DNA from: Paraburkholderia unamae
GTDB lineage: Bacteria > Pseudomonadota > Gammaproteobacteria > Burkholderiales > Burkholderiaceae
Direction of reading: 5' to 3'
Length of the DNA: 64,000 nucleotides
NCBI RefSeq assembly: GCF_003268775.1
Contig: NZ_QLSU01000025.1
Location: forward strand, 1-64,000
The notes beneath the pieces were generated by a model. The model saw nothing but the letters and a program-made list of their open reading frames with translations. It searched no databases and had not been told where the DNA came from. Below, piece by piece: positions 8,158-17,532 of the stretch; the stretch's first letter is position 1, and each line of letters opens with the position of its first letter. Made by a program: the position numbers and the translations under genes.

Positions 8158-9027
8158 ATGAGCACCGTTCTGCCTGACCCTGTTGTCATCTCACGCAAAT
8201 CCGCCGTCGAAGCGGAACTCAACTATCTCGCGCCAGGCGTTGCCCGGCCGGTGAGCTACACGTTCGAGCCGCCCGAGGGCACGCCCTGGAGTTCGGGAGC
8301 ACTCGAAGCGCGTCGCGTAACAATCCACAATGCGCGCCCGCTTGCGGAAGCGGGCGAGATCTCGCTCGACCGCAACGGCTTTCAACTGGTTTCGCACCGC
8401 AGCGCCGTGAGCGATTTCAGCGAGGAAAGCCTGATCCGTCTTGTCTATCGGCCGGAGGCGGAGGCCTTGCTGCGCGAGTTGACCGGCGCGGAAAAAGTCG
8501 TGATCTTCGACCATACGCTACGCGACAGCGCGAACGGCTCGCGCGCGAATTCCGCCTTGCGCGAGCCGGTGCGGCGCGTGCACAACGACCAGACGTTCGT
8601 GTCCGGGCCGCGCCGCGTGCGTGACCATCTCGACGCTGAAGAAGCGCAACAGCGGCTCCAGCATCGCTTTGCGATCGTCAATCTGTGGCGCCCGCTCGAC
8701 GTGGTCGAGCAACTGCCGCTCGCGCTATGCGATGCACGCTCGATCGCGCCCGGCGATCTCGTGCCGAGCGACCTCGTCTACCGCGACAAGACCGGCGAAA
8801 CCTATTCGTTTCTCGCGAACCCGCAGCATCGCTGGTTCTACTTCCCCCGCTTGCGCCCGGACGAGGCGCTGCTGCTGAAGATCTACGATTCGCTGGAGGA
8901 CGGCACGGCGCGCCTCACCGCTCACACCGCGTTCGAGGATCCCGCCAGCGCGCCCGATGCCGCCCCCCGCCGCAGCATCGAATTGCGCGCGCTGCTGTTC
9001 TGGCCTGCCGACAAGGGCGCGCATTGA
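8158..9027 (+). CDS. CmcJ/NvfI-family oxidoreductase
   Basis: A 289-residue protein resembling the CmcJ/NvfI/AsaB family, named after a cephamycin methoxylation protein and fungal enzymes related to Fe(II)/2-oxoglutarate oxygenases. Visible features include the YLAPGVARPVSYTFEPPEG N-terminal block, RRVHNDQT (a possible HxD metal pair), VVNLWRPL-like FAIVNLWRPL, and a distal His (LTAHTAF) followed by RSIELRALLF. Together these could form a facial triad and the co-substrate arginine. It follows the SDR gene in an apparent operon. Family assignment is fairly secure; the substrate is not predictable. Confidence 0.82.
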   Translation: MSTVLPDPVVISRKSAVEAELNYLAPGVARPVSYTFEPPEGTPWSSGALEARRVTIHNARPLAEAGEISLDRNGFQLVSHRSAVSDFSEESLIRLVYRPEAEALLRELTGAEKVVIFDHTLRDSANGSRANSALREPVRRVHNDQTFVSGPRRVRDHLDAEEAQQRLQHRFAIVNLWRPLDVVEQLPLALCDARSIAPGDLVPSDLVYRDKTGETYSFLANPQHRWFYFPRLRPDEALLLKIYDSLEDGTARLTAHTAFEDPASAPDAAPRRSIELRALLFWPADKGAH

Positions 9028-9187
9028 CCGTCGGCGGTGCTGCCCGCCGGACGCGCAAATAACTCATAAGCAACCCAAAACAAATGCGTTAGCCGGTCAG
9101 TGGGGCGACCCTATACTCGTCGCATCGAGGGGCTGCGTACACGCGCGGCCCCCGTTCCTGTTCTGCGACCATCCACGGGACGACCCC

Positions 9188-9790
9188 ATGACCCTCTCCA
9201 ATCAACGCACCGCCGACCATCCCATCGACCGTCAGTTTCTCGACCGCTGGTCGCCACGAGCCTTCACGGACGATACGCTGCCAGAAGCCACGCTGCTCAC
9301 GTTTCTCGAAGCCGCGCGCTGGGCGCCGTCTTCCTACAACGCCCAGCCCTGGCGTTTCGTCTATGCGCGCCGGGGCACCGCGCACTGGTCGCGCTTCGTC
9401 GGCTTTCTGAACGAGTTCAATCGCGGCTGGGCGCAGCATGCCGCCGCCATCGTGATCGTGGTGTCGAAGAAGACCTTCGTGCCGCCCGGTACGGCGAACC
9501 CGGTCGCATTGGCCACGCACTCGTTCGACAGCGGCGCGGCGTGGGCGCAACTCGCGCTCCAGGCGAGTCTTGCCGGCTGGAAAGCGCACGGGCTGGCCGG
9601 CATCGAGCGTGAGCGCATTCGCGAGCAACTCGCGCTGCCGGACGACTATGCGATCGAAGCCGCGCTCGCGATCGGCCGCCCCGGCGACCCCGCCCAGTTG
9701 AGCGAAGCGCTGCGCGCGCGGGAAGTGCCGAGCTCACGCGTCCCATTGACCGCGATCGCCGCCGAAGGCCGCTTCGTATTCGCCGAATAA
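9188..9790 (+). CDS. Nitroreductase-family protein
   Basis: A 200-residue FMN-dependent nitroreductase-fold protein. The N-terminus has FLDRWSPRAF and the FMN-contact block ARWAPSSYNAQPWRF typical of the family. The later SGAAWAQLALQASLAGWKAHGL helix and ALAIGRPGD also fit. The ATG at 9188 was chosen because family homology starts there. It probably reduces quinone- or nitro-type acceptors with NAD(P)H; the physiological substrate is unknown. It sits 16 bases upstream of the cystine-type binding protein gene and could be co-transcribed with that transporter. Confidence 0.88.
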   Translation: MTLSNQRTADHPIDRQFLDRWSPRAFTDDTLPEATLLTFLEAARWAPSSYNAQPWRFVYARRGTAHWSRFVGFLNEFNRGWAQHAAAIVIVVSKKTFVPPGTANPVALATHSFDSGAAWAQLALQASLAGWKAHGLAGIERERIREQLALPDDYAIEAALAIGRPGDPAQLSEALRAREVPSSRVPLTAIAAEGRFVFAE

Positions 9791-9806
9791 TCCAGACAGA
9801 TCGATC

Positions 9807-10586
9807 ATGAAAATCATCCGTTCCGCGCTCGTTGCCGCGCTGCTGTCCGTCGTGGCCGCCGCGCCCGCCTTCGCCGCCGACGACCTTTCGCAGGTCAAGG
9901 CATCCGGCGTGTTTCGCGTGGGCACCGAAGGCACCTACGCCCCGTTCACTTACCACGACGCGTCGGGCAAGCTGACCGGCTTCGACGTGGACATCGCAAC
10001 GGCTATCGCCCAGCGGCTCGGCGTCAAGCCCGAGTTCGTCGAGGGCAAGTGGGACGGCCTGATCGCGGGCCTCGACGTGAACCGCTACGACGCGGTGATC
10101 AACGAGGTGTCGATCACCGACGCGCGCAAGGCGAAGTACGACTTCTCCACGCCGTACATCGCCACGCGCGCCGTGCTGATCGTGCGCTCGGACAACACGA
10201 CGATCCATTCGTTCGACGACCTGAAGGGCAGGAAGTCGGCCAATACGCTCACGAGCAACTTCGGCAAGCTCGCGGCCGCGCACGGCGCCGACGTCGTGCC
10301 GGTCCAGGGCTTCAACGAGTCCATCGACCTGCTCACTTCGGGCCGCGTGGACGCCACCATCAACGACTCGCTCTCGTTCCTCGACTTCCAGAAGCACAAG
10401 CCCGACGCGAAGCTCAAGATCGTTGCCGCCGATACCACCTCGGCCGGCGACCAGTCGGGCGTGCTGATCCGCAAGGGCAGCCCCGAGCTGCTCGCGGCCA
10501 TCGACAAGGCGCTCGTCGACATCAAGGCCGACGGCACCTATGCGCGCATTTCGCAGAAGTATTTCGGCAAAGACGTTTCGCAATAA
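9807..10586 (+). CDS. Cystine-type ABC transporter periplasmic binding protein
   Basis: A 259-residue family 3 solute-binding protein. A signal peptide (residues 1-23, ending AAPAFA) precedes VLRVG-like FRVGTEGTYAPFTYHD. The segments GFDVDIATAIAQRLGV and FVEGKWDGLIAGLDVNRYD closely match the cystine-binding TcyJ/FliY group. It is followed at once by a single permease and an ATPase in the same direction, the TcyJ-TcyL-TcyN arrangement. It should bind cystine or a related amino acid in the periplasm. Confidence 0.88.
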   Translation: MKIIRSALVAALLSVVAAAPAFAADDLSQVKASGVFRVGTEGTYAPFTYHDASGKLTGFDVDIATAIAQRLGVKPEFVEGKWDGLIAGLDVNRYDAVINEVSITDARKAKYDFSTPYIATRAVLIVRSDNTTIHSFDDLKGRKSANTLTSNFGKLAAAHGADVVPVQGFNESIDLLTSGRVDATINDSLSFLDFQKHKPDAKLKIVAADTTSAGDQSGVLIRKGSPELLAAIDKALVDIKADGTYARISQKYFGKDVSQ

Positions 10587-10599
10587 GGCGGATTGAACG

Positions 10600-11277
10600 A
10601 TGCCGGCATGGCTGCATCTGATGGCGCAATCGTTGTGGCCGCTGCTTTACGCGGGACTGGTCTTTACCGTCCCGCTCACGCTGGCTTCCTTCGCGCTCGG
10701 CATGGCGCTCGCGTTTTGCGCCGCGCTCGTGCGGCTTTTCGGGCCACGCTGGGCGGTCGCCGCCGTGCGCTTTTATATCTGGCTCTTTCGCGGCTCGCCG
10801 CTGCTCGTGCAACTGTTCGTGATCTTTTACGGCTTGCCGAACGTGGGCATCGTGCTCGATCCGTTGACCGCGGCCATCATCGGCTTTTCGCTCAACGTCG
10901 GCGCCTATAACGCCGAGGTGATACGCGGCGTGATCGAATCGATTCCGCGTGGTCAGTGGGAAGCCGCCTATTCGATGAACATGACACGCGCGCAGGCGCT
11001 GCGCCGCGTGATTCTGCCGCAAGCCGCGCGCGTGGCGTTGCCCGCGCTCTCGAACTCGTTCATCTCGCTCGTGAAGGACACGTCCCTTGCGGCGGTGCTG
11101 ACCGTGCCGGAGATTTTCCAGGCCGCGCAGCGCATCGCCGCCGTGACCTACGAACCGCTCATTCTCTATACCGAGGCCGCGCTGATCTATTTGTTGTTCA
11201 GTTCCGTGCTCTCGCAGGCGCAAGGCAAACTCGAAGCGCGCTTCGGTCGCCACGCCGTGTTTTCGGCGGGACGTTGA
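10600..11277 (+). CDS. Cystine-type ABC transporter permease
   Basis: A 225-residue HisM/TcyL-type inner-membrane permease with about five hydrophobic segments. The amino-acid permease signature is present: RGSPLLVQLFV near residue 66, and an EAA loop EAAYSMNMTRAQALRRVILPQA that couples to the ATPase. It starts 13 bases after the binding protein and its TGA overlaps the ATPase ATG (TGATG), so the two are translationally coupled. Only one permease is present, so it probably works as a homodimer. Confidence 0.9.
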   Translation: MPAWLHLMAQSLWPLLYAGLVFTVPLTLASFALGMALAFCAALVRLFGPRWAVAAVRFYIWLFRGSPLLVQLFVIFYGLPNVGIVLDPLTAAIIGFSLNVGAYNAEVIRGVIESIPRGQWEAAYSMNMTRAQALRRVILPQAARVALPALSNSFISLVKDTSLAAVLTVPEIFQAAQRIAAVTYEPLILYTEAALIYLLFSSVLSQAQGKLEARFGRHAVFSAGR

Positions 11278-12041
11278 TGATCCGTGTCGAGAAGCTCCAC
11301 AAGTCGTTTGGCGAACATCAGGTGCTCTCGGCCATCGAGTTGACGCTCAAAGCGGGCAGCGTCACCGCGCTGATCGGTCCCTCCGGCAGCGGCAAGAGCA
11401 CGCTGCTTCGCTGTATCAACCTGCTCGAAGTCCCCGATGACGGCGCGCTGAGCGTGGGCGACGCCCGCATCGAGTTTCGCCGCGACCGGCGGCTCGCTCA
11501 CGCCGAAATCGCTGCGGTCCGAAAACACACCGGCATGGTGTTCCAGAACTTCCAGCTATTCCCGCATTTGAGCGTCATCGACAACGTGACGGAAGGTCTG
11601 GTCACCGTGCTCAAATGGAACAAGGATCGCGCCCGCGAACGCGCCGCCATGCTCCTTGCGAAAGTGGGGATCGCGCAGAAGGCCGATGCCTGGCCGTCCA
11701 CGCTATCGGGCGGTCAGCAGCAGCGCGTGGCGATTGCGCGCGCGCTGGCGCCCTCGCCCGAGGTGCTGCTGTGTGACGAACCCACCTCGGCGCTCGACCC
11801 CGAACTCTCGGCGGAAGTCGTCGATGTGCTGAGGCAGCTTGCGTTGGAGGGCACGACCATGTTGATGGCCACGCACGACCTGCGGCTCGCGGCTTCCGTC
11901 GCGCACGACGCGGTGTTCCTGATGGATGGCGAGATCGTGGAGGCCGCGCCGTCGCAGGCGCTGTTCTCGCGCCCGCGCGACGCGCGCACGGCGCGCTTCG
12001 TCTCCACGCTGGCTCAAGCCGCGCCGGGCCTTCAGGCATAG
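11277..12041 (+). CDS. Cystine-type ABC transporter ATPase
   Basis: A 254-residue amino-acid ABC ATPase. Walker A is GPSGSGKST, the Q-loop is VFQNFQLFPH, the signature is LSGGQQQR, Walker B is LLCDEPTSALD, and the switch histidine lies in ATHDLRLA. The start is the ATG overlapping the permease stop; the open frame further upstream is antisense-like and rejected. It closes a binding protein-permease-ATPase operon of the TcyN type. It is the only ATPase near the convergent amino-acid permeases at 12074-13509, so it may also energise them. Confidence 0.9.
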   Translation: MIRVEKLHKSFGEHQVLSAIELTLKAGSVTALIGPSGSGKSTLLRCINLLEVPDDGALSVGDARIEFRRDRRLAHAEIAAVRKHTGMVFQNFQLFPHLSVIDNVTEGLVTVLKWNKDRARERAAMLLAKVGIAQKADAWPSTLSGGQQQRVAIARALAPSPEVLLCDEPTSALDPELSAEVVDVLRQLALEGTTMLMATHDLRLAASVAHDAVFLMDGEIVEAAPSQALFSRPRDARTARFVSTLAQAAPGLQA

Positions 12042-12073
12042 GCGGCGCGGCCGGATCGTTCGGTCGCGCGACA

Positions 12074-12799
12074 TTACCGCGCGGCGTCGCTCCCCTGCAC
12101 CCGCGGCAACTTGCGCCGCGCGATCAGCGCACCGGCGAACCACTGCAACGCACCGCACAGCAGCAGATAAACGAGCCCGACGAACAGGAAGATCTGTGCG
12201 GGATACACCAGCAGACGGTTGTTGAGCTGATTGGCGAGGAACGTGAATTCCGGCACGCCGACGATATAGGCCAGCGACGTGTCCTTGATGAGCGACACCC
12301 ACTGATTGACGAACGACGGCATCATCACACGCGCGGCTTGCGGCAGGATCACTTCGCGCAGCGCCTGCCAGCGCGTCAGGCCAAGCGAGAGCGCCGCCTG
12401 CCGCTGGCCGTCGCTGATCGACGTGATGCCCGCGTACACCGAGTGCGAGAGATACGCGCCGCCGATCAGCGCCAACGCGCACACCACGGTCGCGAGGCCC
12501 GGCACGTTCACGTGCAGCAGGATCGGCATCAGGAAGAAGGTCCAGAAAATCAGCATCAGCACGGGAATCGCGCGAAAGAACGCGACCATGGCCGTGAGCG
12601 CGAGGCGCACGACCCCGCGCGTCATGGCGAGCGCCACGCCCAGTGCGAGACCGAGCAGCGCCGCGAGCAGCGCCGAGACCGCCGAAAGGACGATCGTGAG
12701 CGCCACGCCGCCCAACGGGCCCGCAGGAAACGCGCCGATCATCAGGTAGCGCAGCGCGGGAAGCCAGTCGAACTCGTTCACGCGCGGCCTCGCTGCCAT
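12074..12799 (-). CDS. Amino-acid ABC transporter permease (GltK-like)
   Basis: A 241-residue polar amino-acid permease with about five membrane segments. RAIPVLMLIFW and the EAA loop QAALSLGLTRWQALREVILPQA are characteristic. It overlaps the preceding permease gene by 22 bases and is the distal gene of a leftward binding protein-permease-permease operon. With its partner it would form the heterodimeric membrane pore of a glutamate/aspartate-type importer. No ATPase gene follows; the next gene is the convergent ATPase ending at 12041. Confidence 0.88.
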   Translation of the reverse strand: MAARPRVNEFDWLPALRYLMIGAFPAGPLGGVALTIVLSAVSALLAALLGLALGVALAMTRGVVRLALTAMVAFFRAIPVLMLIFWTFFLMPILLHVNVPGLATVVCALALIGGAYLSHSVYAGITSISDGQRQAALSLGLTRWQALREVILPQAARVMMPSFVNQWVSLIKDTSLAYIVGVPEFTFLANQLNNRLLVYPAQIFLFVGLVYLLLCGALQWFAGALIARRKLPRVQGSDAAR

Positions 12800-13509
12800 G
12801 CGCGCTGACCGGTGCGTTGCCAGAGCACCAGCGCGACCTCGATCACCGCGATGGCCAGAATATAAAAGACGGTCGCCGTGCCGAATGCCTGGAAGGTGCG
12901 GAAGCTTTCCGTATCGACCTGACGCGACATATACGACAGTTCCCCGACGCCTATCGCCATCGTCAGCGACGAATTCTTAATCACGTTCATGTATTGCCCG
13001 GCGAGCGGCGGCGTGGCGATACGCAGCGCCTGCGGCAGGATCACGTGGCGCAGCGTCGCGTAGCGGCCCATGCCAAGCGCCGCGGCGGCCTGCCACTGCG
13101 CGTGGCTCACGCCGCGCATGCCGGCCTGAAATTCCTCGCCGATAAACGCCGTCGTGTAGCAGGTCAGGCCGACCCAGCCCGCGAACAGTTCGAAACTCGG
13201 CCAGCGCAGCGTGAGCGGGCCAAGCGTCGCCACGTGGGGCGTGTTAAGCCAGGTCATCCAGTCGGCGGGCAGCACGGCCGCCGCGCCGAAGTACCAGAAC
13301 AGCAACTGCACGAGCAGCGGCGAGTTGCGGAAAACGAACACGTAGAGCGCCGCCGCGCGCGTCACCGCGCCGCTGCGGGCCGTGCGCGCGACCGCCAGCA
13401 GAAAGCCCAGCGGCGTTGCGCACAGCGCCGCGCAGGCGGACAGCATCAACGTAACGAAGAAACCCTGTTCCAGCCACGCGAGATACTTCGGTTCAAGCCA
13501 GTTATGCAT
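12778..13509 (-). CDS. Amino-acid ABC transporter permease (GltJ-like)
   Basis: A 243-residue permease with a large loop between early helices, as in GltJ. It has the FRNSPLLVQLLFWYFG motif and the EAA loop QAAAALGMGRYATLRHVILPQA, and ends YILAIAVIEVALVLWQR. The start at MHNWLEP lies 96 bases downstream of the binding-protein gene. The 3' end overlaps the next permease. Substrate is probably an acidic or polar amino acid, judged from the GltJK-like layout. Confidence 0.88.
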   Translation of the reverse strand: MHNWLEPKYLAWLEQGFFVTLMLSACAALCATPLGFLLAVARTARSGAVTRAAALYVFVFRNSPLLVQLLFWYFGAAAVLPADWMTWLNTPHVATLGPLTLRWPSFELFAGWVGLTCYTTAFIGEEFQAGMRGVSHAQWQAAAALGMGRYATLRHVILPQALRIATPPLAGQYMNVIKNSSLTMAIGVGELSYMSRQVDTESFRTFQAFGTATVFYILAIAVIEVALVLWQRTGQRAWQRGRA

Positions 13510-13605
13510 GAATCAGGCAAGGAAATGCGGGAAGGGTCCACAGCGCCCCCTGTCGCGAGGCGCAATGAACCCGGTACCCTGAAACCGCGAAGGCCGTTGC
13601 GGCGC

Positions 13606-14439
13606 TCAACTGTTCTTTTGCGGATCGCCGATCTTGAACAGACGCGGCAGCGGCGCGGCGCTCTTCGGGCCAAACCACTTGTCGTAAATCTGCGCGGCTT
13701 CGCCGTCGGTTTCCAGGTGCGTGAGCGTGCCGTTGACCGCGTCGAGCAGGCGCGTTTCACCCTTGGGCACGCCAACGCCTTCGTAGTCGTTCGAGATCGT
13801 GAACGGGGAAATCTCGTAGTTCGCCTTGTCCGGCGTGCGTGCAAGCAGCGCGACGAGCTTCGGGCCGTCCTGGGTGATGGCTTGCACGTTGCCCGTGCGC
13901 AGCGCGGCGAAAGCAAAAGGCGTGTCGTCGTAGGCGACGATGGTCGCGCTCGGGAATTTCGCGCGCACCTGCTGTTCGTTGGTCGTGCCTTTATCCGCGC
14001 CGATGCGCAGGCCGTTCAGTTGCTCGGGCGCCTTCAGCACGCCCTTCTTCGCGATGAACTGCGTGCCCGATGCGAAGTACGGCGTGCTGAAATCCACTTC
14101 CTTCTTGCGATCGTCGGTGATCGTGAAGTTGGCGAAGACCAGATCGACCTTGCCCGACTTCAGAAATGCGATGCGGTTGGCGGGATTGGTCGGCTGGACT
14201 TCGAGCTTCACGCCCAGGCTTTTCGCCACGGCGCGCGCATAGTCCACGTCGAGCCCGACGATCTGGTTGTCCTTCGGATCGACGAAACCGAACGGCGGGT
14301 TGCTGTCGAATGCGGCCACGCGCAGCACGCCCGCGCGCTTGATGTCGTCCAGACGATCCGCATGTGCGGCGTTCGATGCCACGGCCAGAAGCGCCGTCAA
14401 CAGTGCGGCGGGCACTGCGCCCCAGAGTCTGCTTTTCAT
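13606..14439 (-). CDS. Amino-acid ABC transporter periplasmic binding protein
   Basis: A 277-residue family 3 solute-binding protein. The signal peptide covers residues 1-27 (ending NAAHA). The core includes LDVDYARAVAKSLGVKLE, KVDLVFANFTITDDRKKEVDF and KGTTNEQQV, typical of polar amino-acid binders. It is first in the leftward operon with the two permeases and probably supplies a glutamate/aspartate-type or related substrate. The C-terminal extension (PLPRLFKIGDPQKNS) is slightly longer than usual. Confidence 0.88.
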   Translation of the reverse strand: MKSRLWGAVPAALLTALLAVASNAAHADRLDDIKRAGVLRVAAFDSNPPFGFVDPKDNQIVGLDVDYARAVAKSLGVKLEVQPTNPANRIAFLKSGKVDLVFANFTITDDRKKEVDFSTPYFASGTQFIAKKGVLKAPEQLNGLRIGADKGTTNEQQVRAKFPSATIVAYDDTPFAFAALRTGNVQAITQDGPKLVALLARTPDKANYEISPFTISNDYEGVGVPKGETRLLDAVNGTLTHLETDGEAAQIYDKWFGPKSAAPLPRLFKIGDPQKNS

Positions 14440-14620
14440 TATCGAGTTCCTTCGTTCGTTGCCCGTGCGCCGTCACTGGACATTGCGCTGGCGAAGCACG
14501 CAGCCTATCGGCACGACAGGCAAGAGGGAACCAAGCTTTTTTCAGATCGAAAGCGATGCAGGCGATTTGGCTCGCACGGCCCCCATGCGAAGGACCGTGC
14601 GAGAAGCGGGGAGCCGCGCT

Positions 14621-15796
14621 TTAGAAGCCGTGAATCAGCGCGATGCGATACAGCATCTGGTTTTGCCCCGATGAGACGTCCGCCGAGCCGGGAATGTTCG
14701 CGTAGTCGAACTGCGTGCCCGTATTCGCGGACACGGCCCGCTGGTACGCGCCTTCGAGATACACGGACGTACGCGCCGAAATATCGTAGTTGAGCTTCAG
14801 GCTCAGTTGATGCCACTTCGGATTGTAGCTGCCGGTGCTCGCGGTCAAATGCGCCTGCGTATACGTGTAAGCGCCGCCCAGGTAGAGCGCGTGCGTGAAG
14901 TGGTACAGCGCGCTGACTTCGAAGTTGTCGAACTTCCACGCGTGCCATACGCCGCCGGCCGGCTGCGTGTTGCCGCCATCGGAGGTGAAGTACGCGTTGG
15001 CGGTGGGATCGTAGACATCCACGTGCGAATACGCGAAGCCGAGCAGCCAGTTGGAGAACGTGTAGTTCACACCCACGCCGATATTCTGCTGCGATCTCGC
15101 GTTGAACGTGTTGTCGCTCGTGACGGCGCCCGACGCATTCGCGTCCGCGGTCGTCGCGCTGGTCGCATTGTTCATCTTCAGGTACGACGCGGCGAGCGAA
15201 AGGCCGCCGTTGACGTATTGCGCGCCGAAGCCATACAGGCGGTTATTCGAAAATCCGCCAGCCTCGTTGCTGAAACCATACATCGCTTCGCCCGTGAAGC
15301 CGCGATACGTGGGCGACACGTACTTGACCGAGTTGTTCACCCGGAACGAGTAGTCGGTGTTGTCGTTGTCGTACGGGTGCGCAAAGATGTAGCCGGTCCA
15401 GTTGCCGTTGGCCGTCATCGGCGAGAACATGTCCACGCTCGGATCGTACTGGCGGCCCAGCGTCAGCGCGCCGAATCGATCGGATGAAAGGCCGACCCAG
15501 GCCTGGCGGCCGAACTGGCGGCCACCCTGCGCGTTATGGCCCGTGTTCACGTCGAAGCCGTTTTCCAGCTGGAACTGCGCGCGCACGCCGCCGCCGAGAT
15601 CCTCCGTGCCCTTCAAGCCCCAGCGGCTCCCGTAGTCGTAGCCGCTCTCCAGTTGCCACGCGGAGTTGCCCCGCGCGTTGCTCGTGAAGTTGAGCCCGTC
15701 TTCGATCTTTCCATAGAGCGTGACGCTGCTCTGCGCGTAAGCCGCACTGCTGCCGATCAGTGTCACGAGCAGGCATCCCCCCAGCTTTGCGTTCAA
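14621..15796 (-). CDS. Gram-negative porin, Burkholderia type
   Basis: A 391-residue outer-membrane trimeric porin. I start at a TTG (15796) because a GGGAG site lies 7 bases upstream and a good signal peptide follows (LGGCLLVTLIGSSAAYA, cleaved before QSSVTLYG). No ATG is suitably placed. Family marks are QSSVTLYGKIEDGLNF, SRWGLKGTEDLGGG, FGRQAWVGLSSDRFGALTLGRQYD and the C-terminal phenylalanine (IALIHGF). It allows passive uptake of small solutes. It is monocistronic and divergent from a branched-chain amino-acid binding protein gene. Confidence 0.9.
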   Translation of the reverse strand: MNAKLGGCLLVTLIGSSAAYAQSSVTLYGKIEDGLNFTSNARGNSAWQLESGYDYGSRWGLKGTEDLGGGVRAQFQLENGFDVNTGHNAQGGRQFGRQAWVGLSSDRFGALTLGRQYDPSVDMFSPMTANGNWTGYIFAHPYDNDNTDYSFRVNNSVKYVSPTYRGFTGEAMYGFSNEAGGFSNNRLYGFGAQYVNGGLSLAASYLKMNNATSATTADANASGAVTSDNTFNARSQQNIGVGVNYTFSNWLLGFAYSHVDVYDPTANAYFTSDGGNTQPAGGVWHAWKFDNFEVSALYHFTHALYLGGAYTYTQAHLTASTGSYNPKWHQLSLKLNYDISARTSVYLEGAYQRAVSANTGTQFDYANIPGSADVSSGQNQMLYRIALIHGF

Positions 15797-16339
15797 TTCT
15801 GTTCTCCCGTAGATGCGCGTAGATGCGATTTCGCGGCGTTCGCCGCCCCCGTTCCGCTTATGCGCCCAGCCGGACGAACCGGAAGCCGATAAGCGTGTTG
15901 CATTGCAGGAGGGGAGTTTCAAACATCGAAAATTTGCGACTAAGTGCCAATTCCGTAATGCACTTTTCCAGACCCGGGCGGAATCGACGCGGCGGGCGCG
16001 GCCGCCGGACGCACGGCTCGCCACGCGCGACCGCTCGCGGCGCACTATGCCGAAATGCGCATGGATGGCGTCGAAAACGGTCAAGACGGACCGTTATTGG
16101 CTTCCTATATTCGGCTCCAGTCGCCTCCGCTAATCGCCCCGGCGCTTCCTGCCCGGAGCGATTCGCTCGACACCACGCCTGCTTACAAGGAGCCCACACG
16201 TAGTCGATACGCGCAGCCGATACGAACAAGAGCCGTGAACCGGCCGCCTGGCTCGCGCTTGCAGCGAGCGCTGCGGGCGAGCTATGCCGGCACGCACGCC
16301 ACAGCAATGAACCCATGCTTGCCGACAAAAGGAAACAAC
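15797..16339. other. Intergenic region between divergent porin and LivK-like genes
   Basis: About 540 bases with no supported gene. It must hold the promoters of both flanking genes. I see no clear operator or RNA in it. Confidence 0.5.
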
Positions 16340-17488
16340 ATGCGTTTTGCGAAGACCCTCACCCCTGGCGCCGTCGCAGTTGGCGCCCTCCTCGCCCTCG
16401 CGCCTCTCGCCTCCCGCGCGGATACCGTCGTCAAGATCGGCTTTGCCGCGCCGCTCAGCGGACCTAACGCCAGTTACGGCAAGGACCTGGAGAACGGCGT
16501 CAAGATGGCCCTCGACGATGCCAAGGCCCAGGGCGTCAAGATCAACGGCCAGCCTGTCTCGTTCGAACTCGTTGCCGAAGACGATCAGGCCGACCCGCGC
16601 GTGGGCGTGCAGGTCGCGCAAAAGCTCGTGGACGAAGGCGTTTCCGCGGTCGTCGGCCACTTCAACTCGGGCACCACCATTCCCGCTTCCGATCTCTACG
16701 AGAAAGCGGGGCTGCCCGATATCGATCCGGCCGCCACCAATCCGGTTATCAGCAACCGCGGTTTCAAGAACATCTTCATGGTGATTTCGAGCGACGCGCA
16801 AAACGCGGGCACGGCGGGCGCCTATGCGGTCACGACGACGAAGGCCAAACGCATCGCCGTGATCGACGACCGCACGGCGTTCGGCCAGGGCGAGGCGGAC
16901 GAGTTCGTGAAGGCGGTCAAGGCACATGGCGGCGACATCATCGATCGCGAATACACCTCGAACCAGGCGACGGACTTCAAGACGCAGCTCACGACCATCA
17001 AGAGCAAGAACCCCGATCTGATTTTCGTGGGCGCCCTCAATCCGCAGGCGGCGGGCATCATGAAGCAGATGAGCCAGCTCGGCATCAAGGCGCAGTACGT
17101 GGGCGGCGGCGGCGTGAAGGACATCGACTTCATCAAGCTCGCGGGCGACGTGTCCGAAGGCGCGATGGCGTGGGAATACGGCCGTCCGCTCGACAGCACG
17201 CCGACGGGCGCGAAGTTCGCCGAGCGCTTCAAGCAGAAGTTCGGCGACGACGTGCTCTCGTACGCGCCGTTCGGCTATGACGCGGCGTGGGCCGCCATCA
17301 AGGCGATGCAGGCGGCGAATTCGACGAAGCCCGACGACTATCGCTCGAAGCTGCAAGGCATCAACTTCGACGGCATCACCGGCCATATCGAGTACAACGC
17401 GAATGGCTCGCTCAAGAACGGCTCCTCAACCGTCTATCAGGTGAAGAACGGCCAGTGGGTGACGGTCAAGACGGTCAGCGGCCTCTGA
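16340..17488 (+). CDS. Branched-chain amino-acid ABC transporter binding protein (LivK-like), orphan
   Basis: A 382-residue family 6 periplasmic binding protein. The signal peptide ends near residue 24 (PLASRA). The family pattern is clear: VVKIGFAAPLSGPNASYGKD, DDQADPRVGVQVAQKLVD, GHFNSGTTIPASDLYEKAG and RIAVIDDRTAFGQGEADEF. The ATG at 16340 has AAAAGGA upstream. No permease or ATPase gene is near, so it must use a transporter encoded elsewhere, as is common for multi-copy LivK proteins in this family. The ligand may be leucine-type amino acids or other small organic acids or amides. Confidence 0.9.
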   Translation: MRFAKTLTPGAVAVGALLALAPLASRADTVVKIGFAAPLSGPNASYGKDLENGVKMALDDAKAQGVKINGQPVSFELVAEDDQADPRVGVQVAQKLVDEGVSAVVGHFNSGTTIPASDLYEKAGLPDIDPAATNPVISNRGFKNIFMVISSDAQNAGTAGAYAVTTTKAKRIAVIDDRTAFGQGEADEFVKAVKAHGGDIIDREYTSNQATDFKTQLTTIKSKNPDLIFVGALNPQAAGIMKQMSQLGIKAQYVGGGGVKDIDFIKLAGDVSEGAMAWEYGRPLDSTPTGAKFAERFKQKFGDDVLSYAPFGYDAAWAAIKAMQAANSTKPDDYRSKLQGINFDGITGHIEYNANGSLKNGSSTVYQVKNGQWVTVKTVSGL

Positions 17489-17532
17489 TCGCTCACGCGG
17501 GCCAGCGCGCGCAGGTGCCGCTTCAGGGCGCT

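Noticed and set aside
12817..14793. A 658-codon rightward open frame
   Set aside because: It runs opposite a permease and a binding-protein gene with clear motifs; its composition (long Arg/Gln/Ala runs) is non-protein-like.
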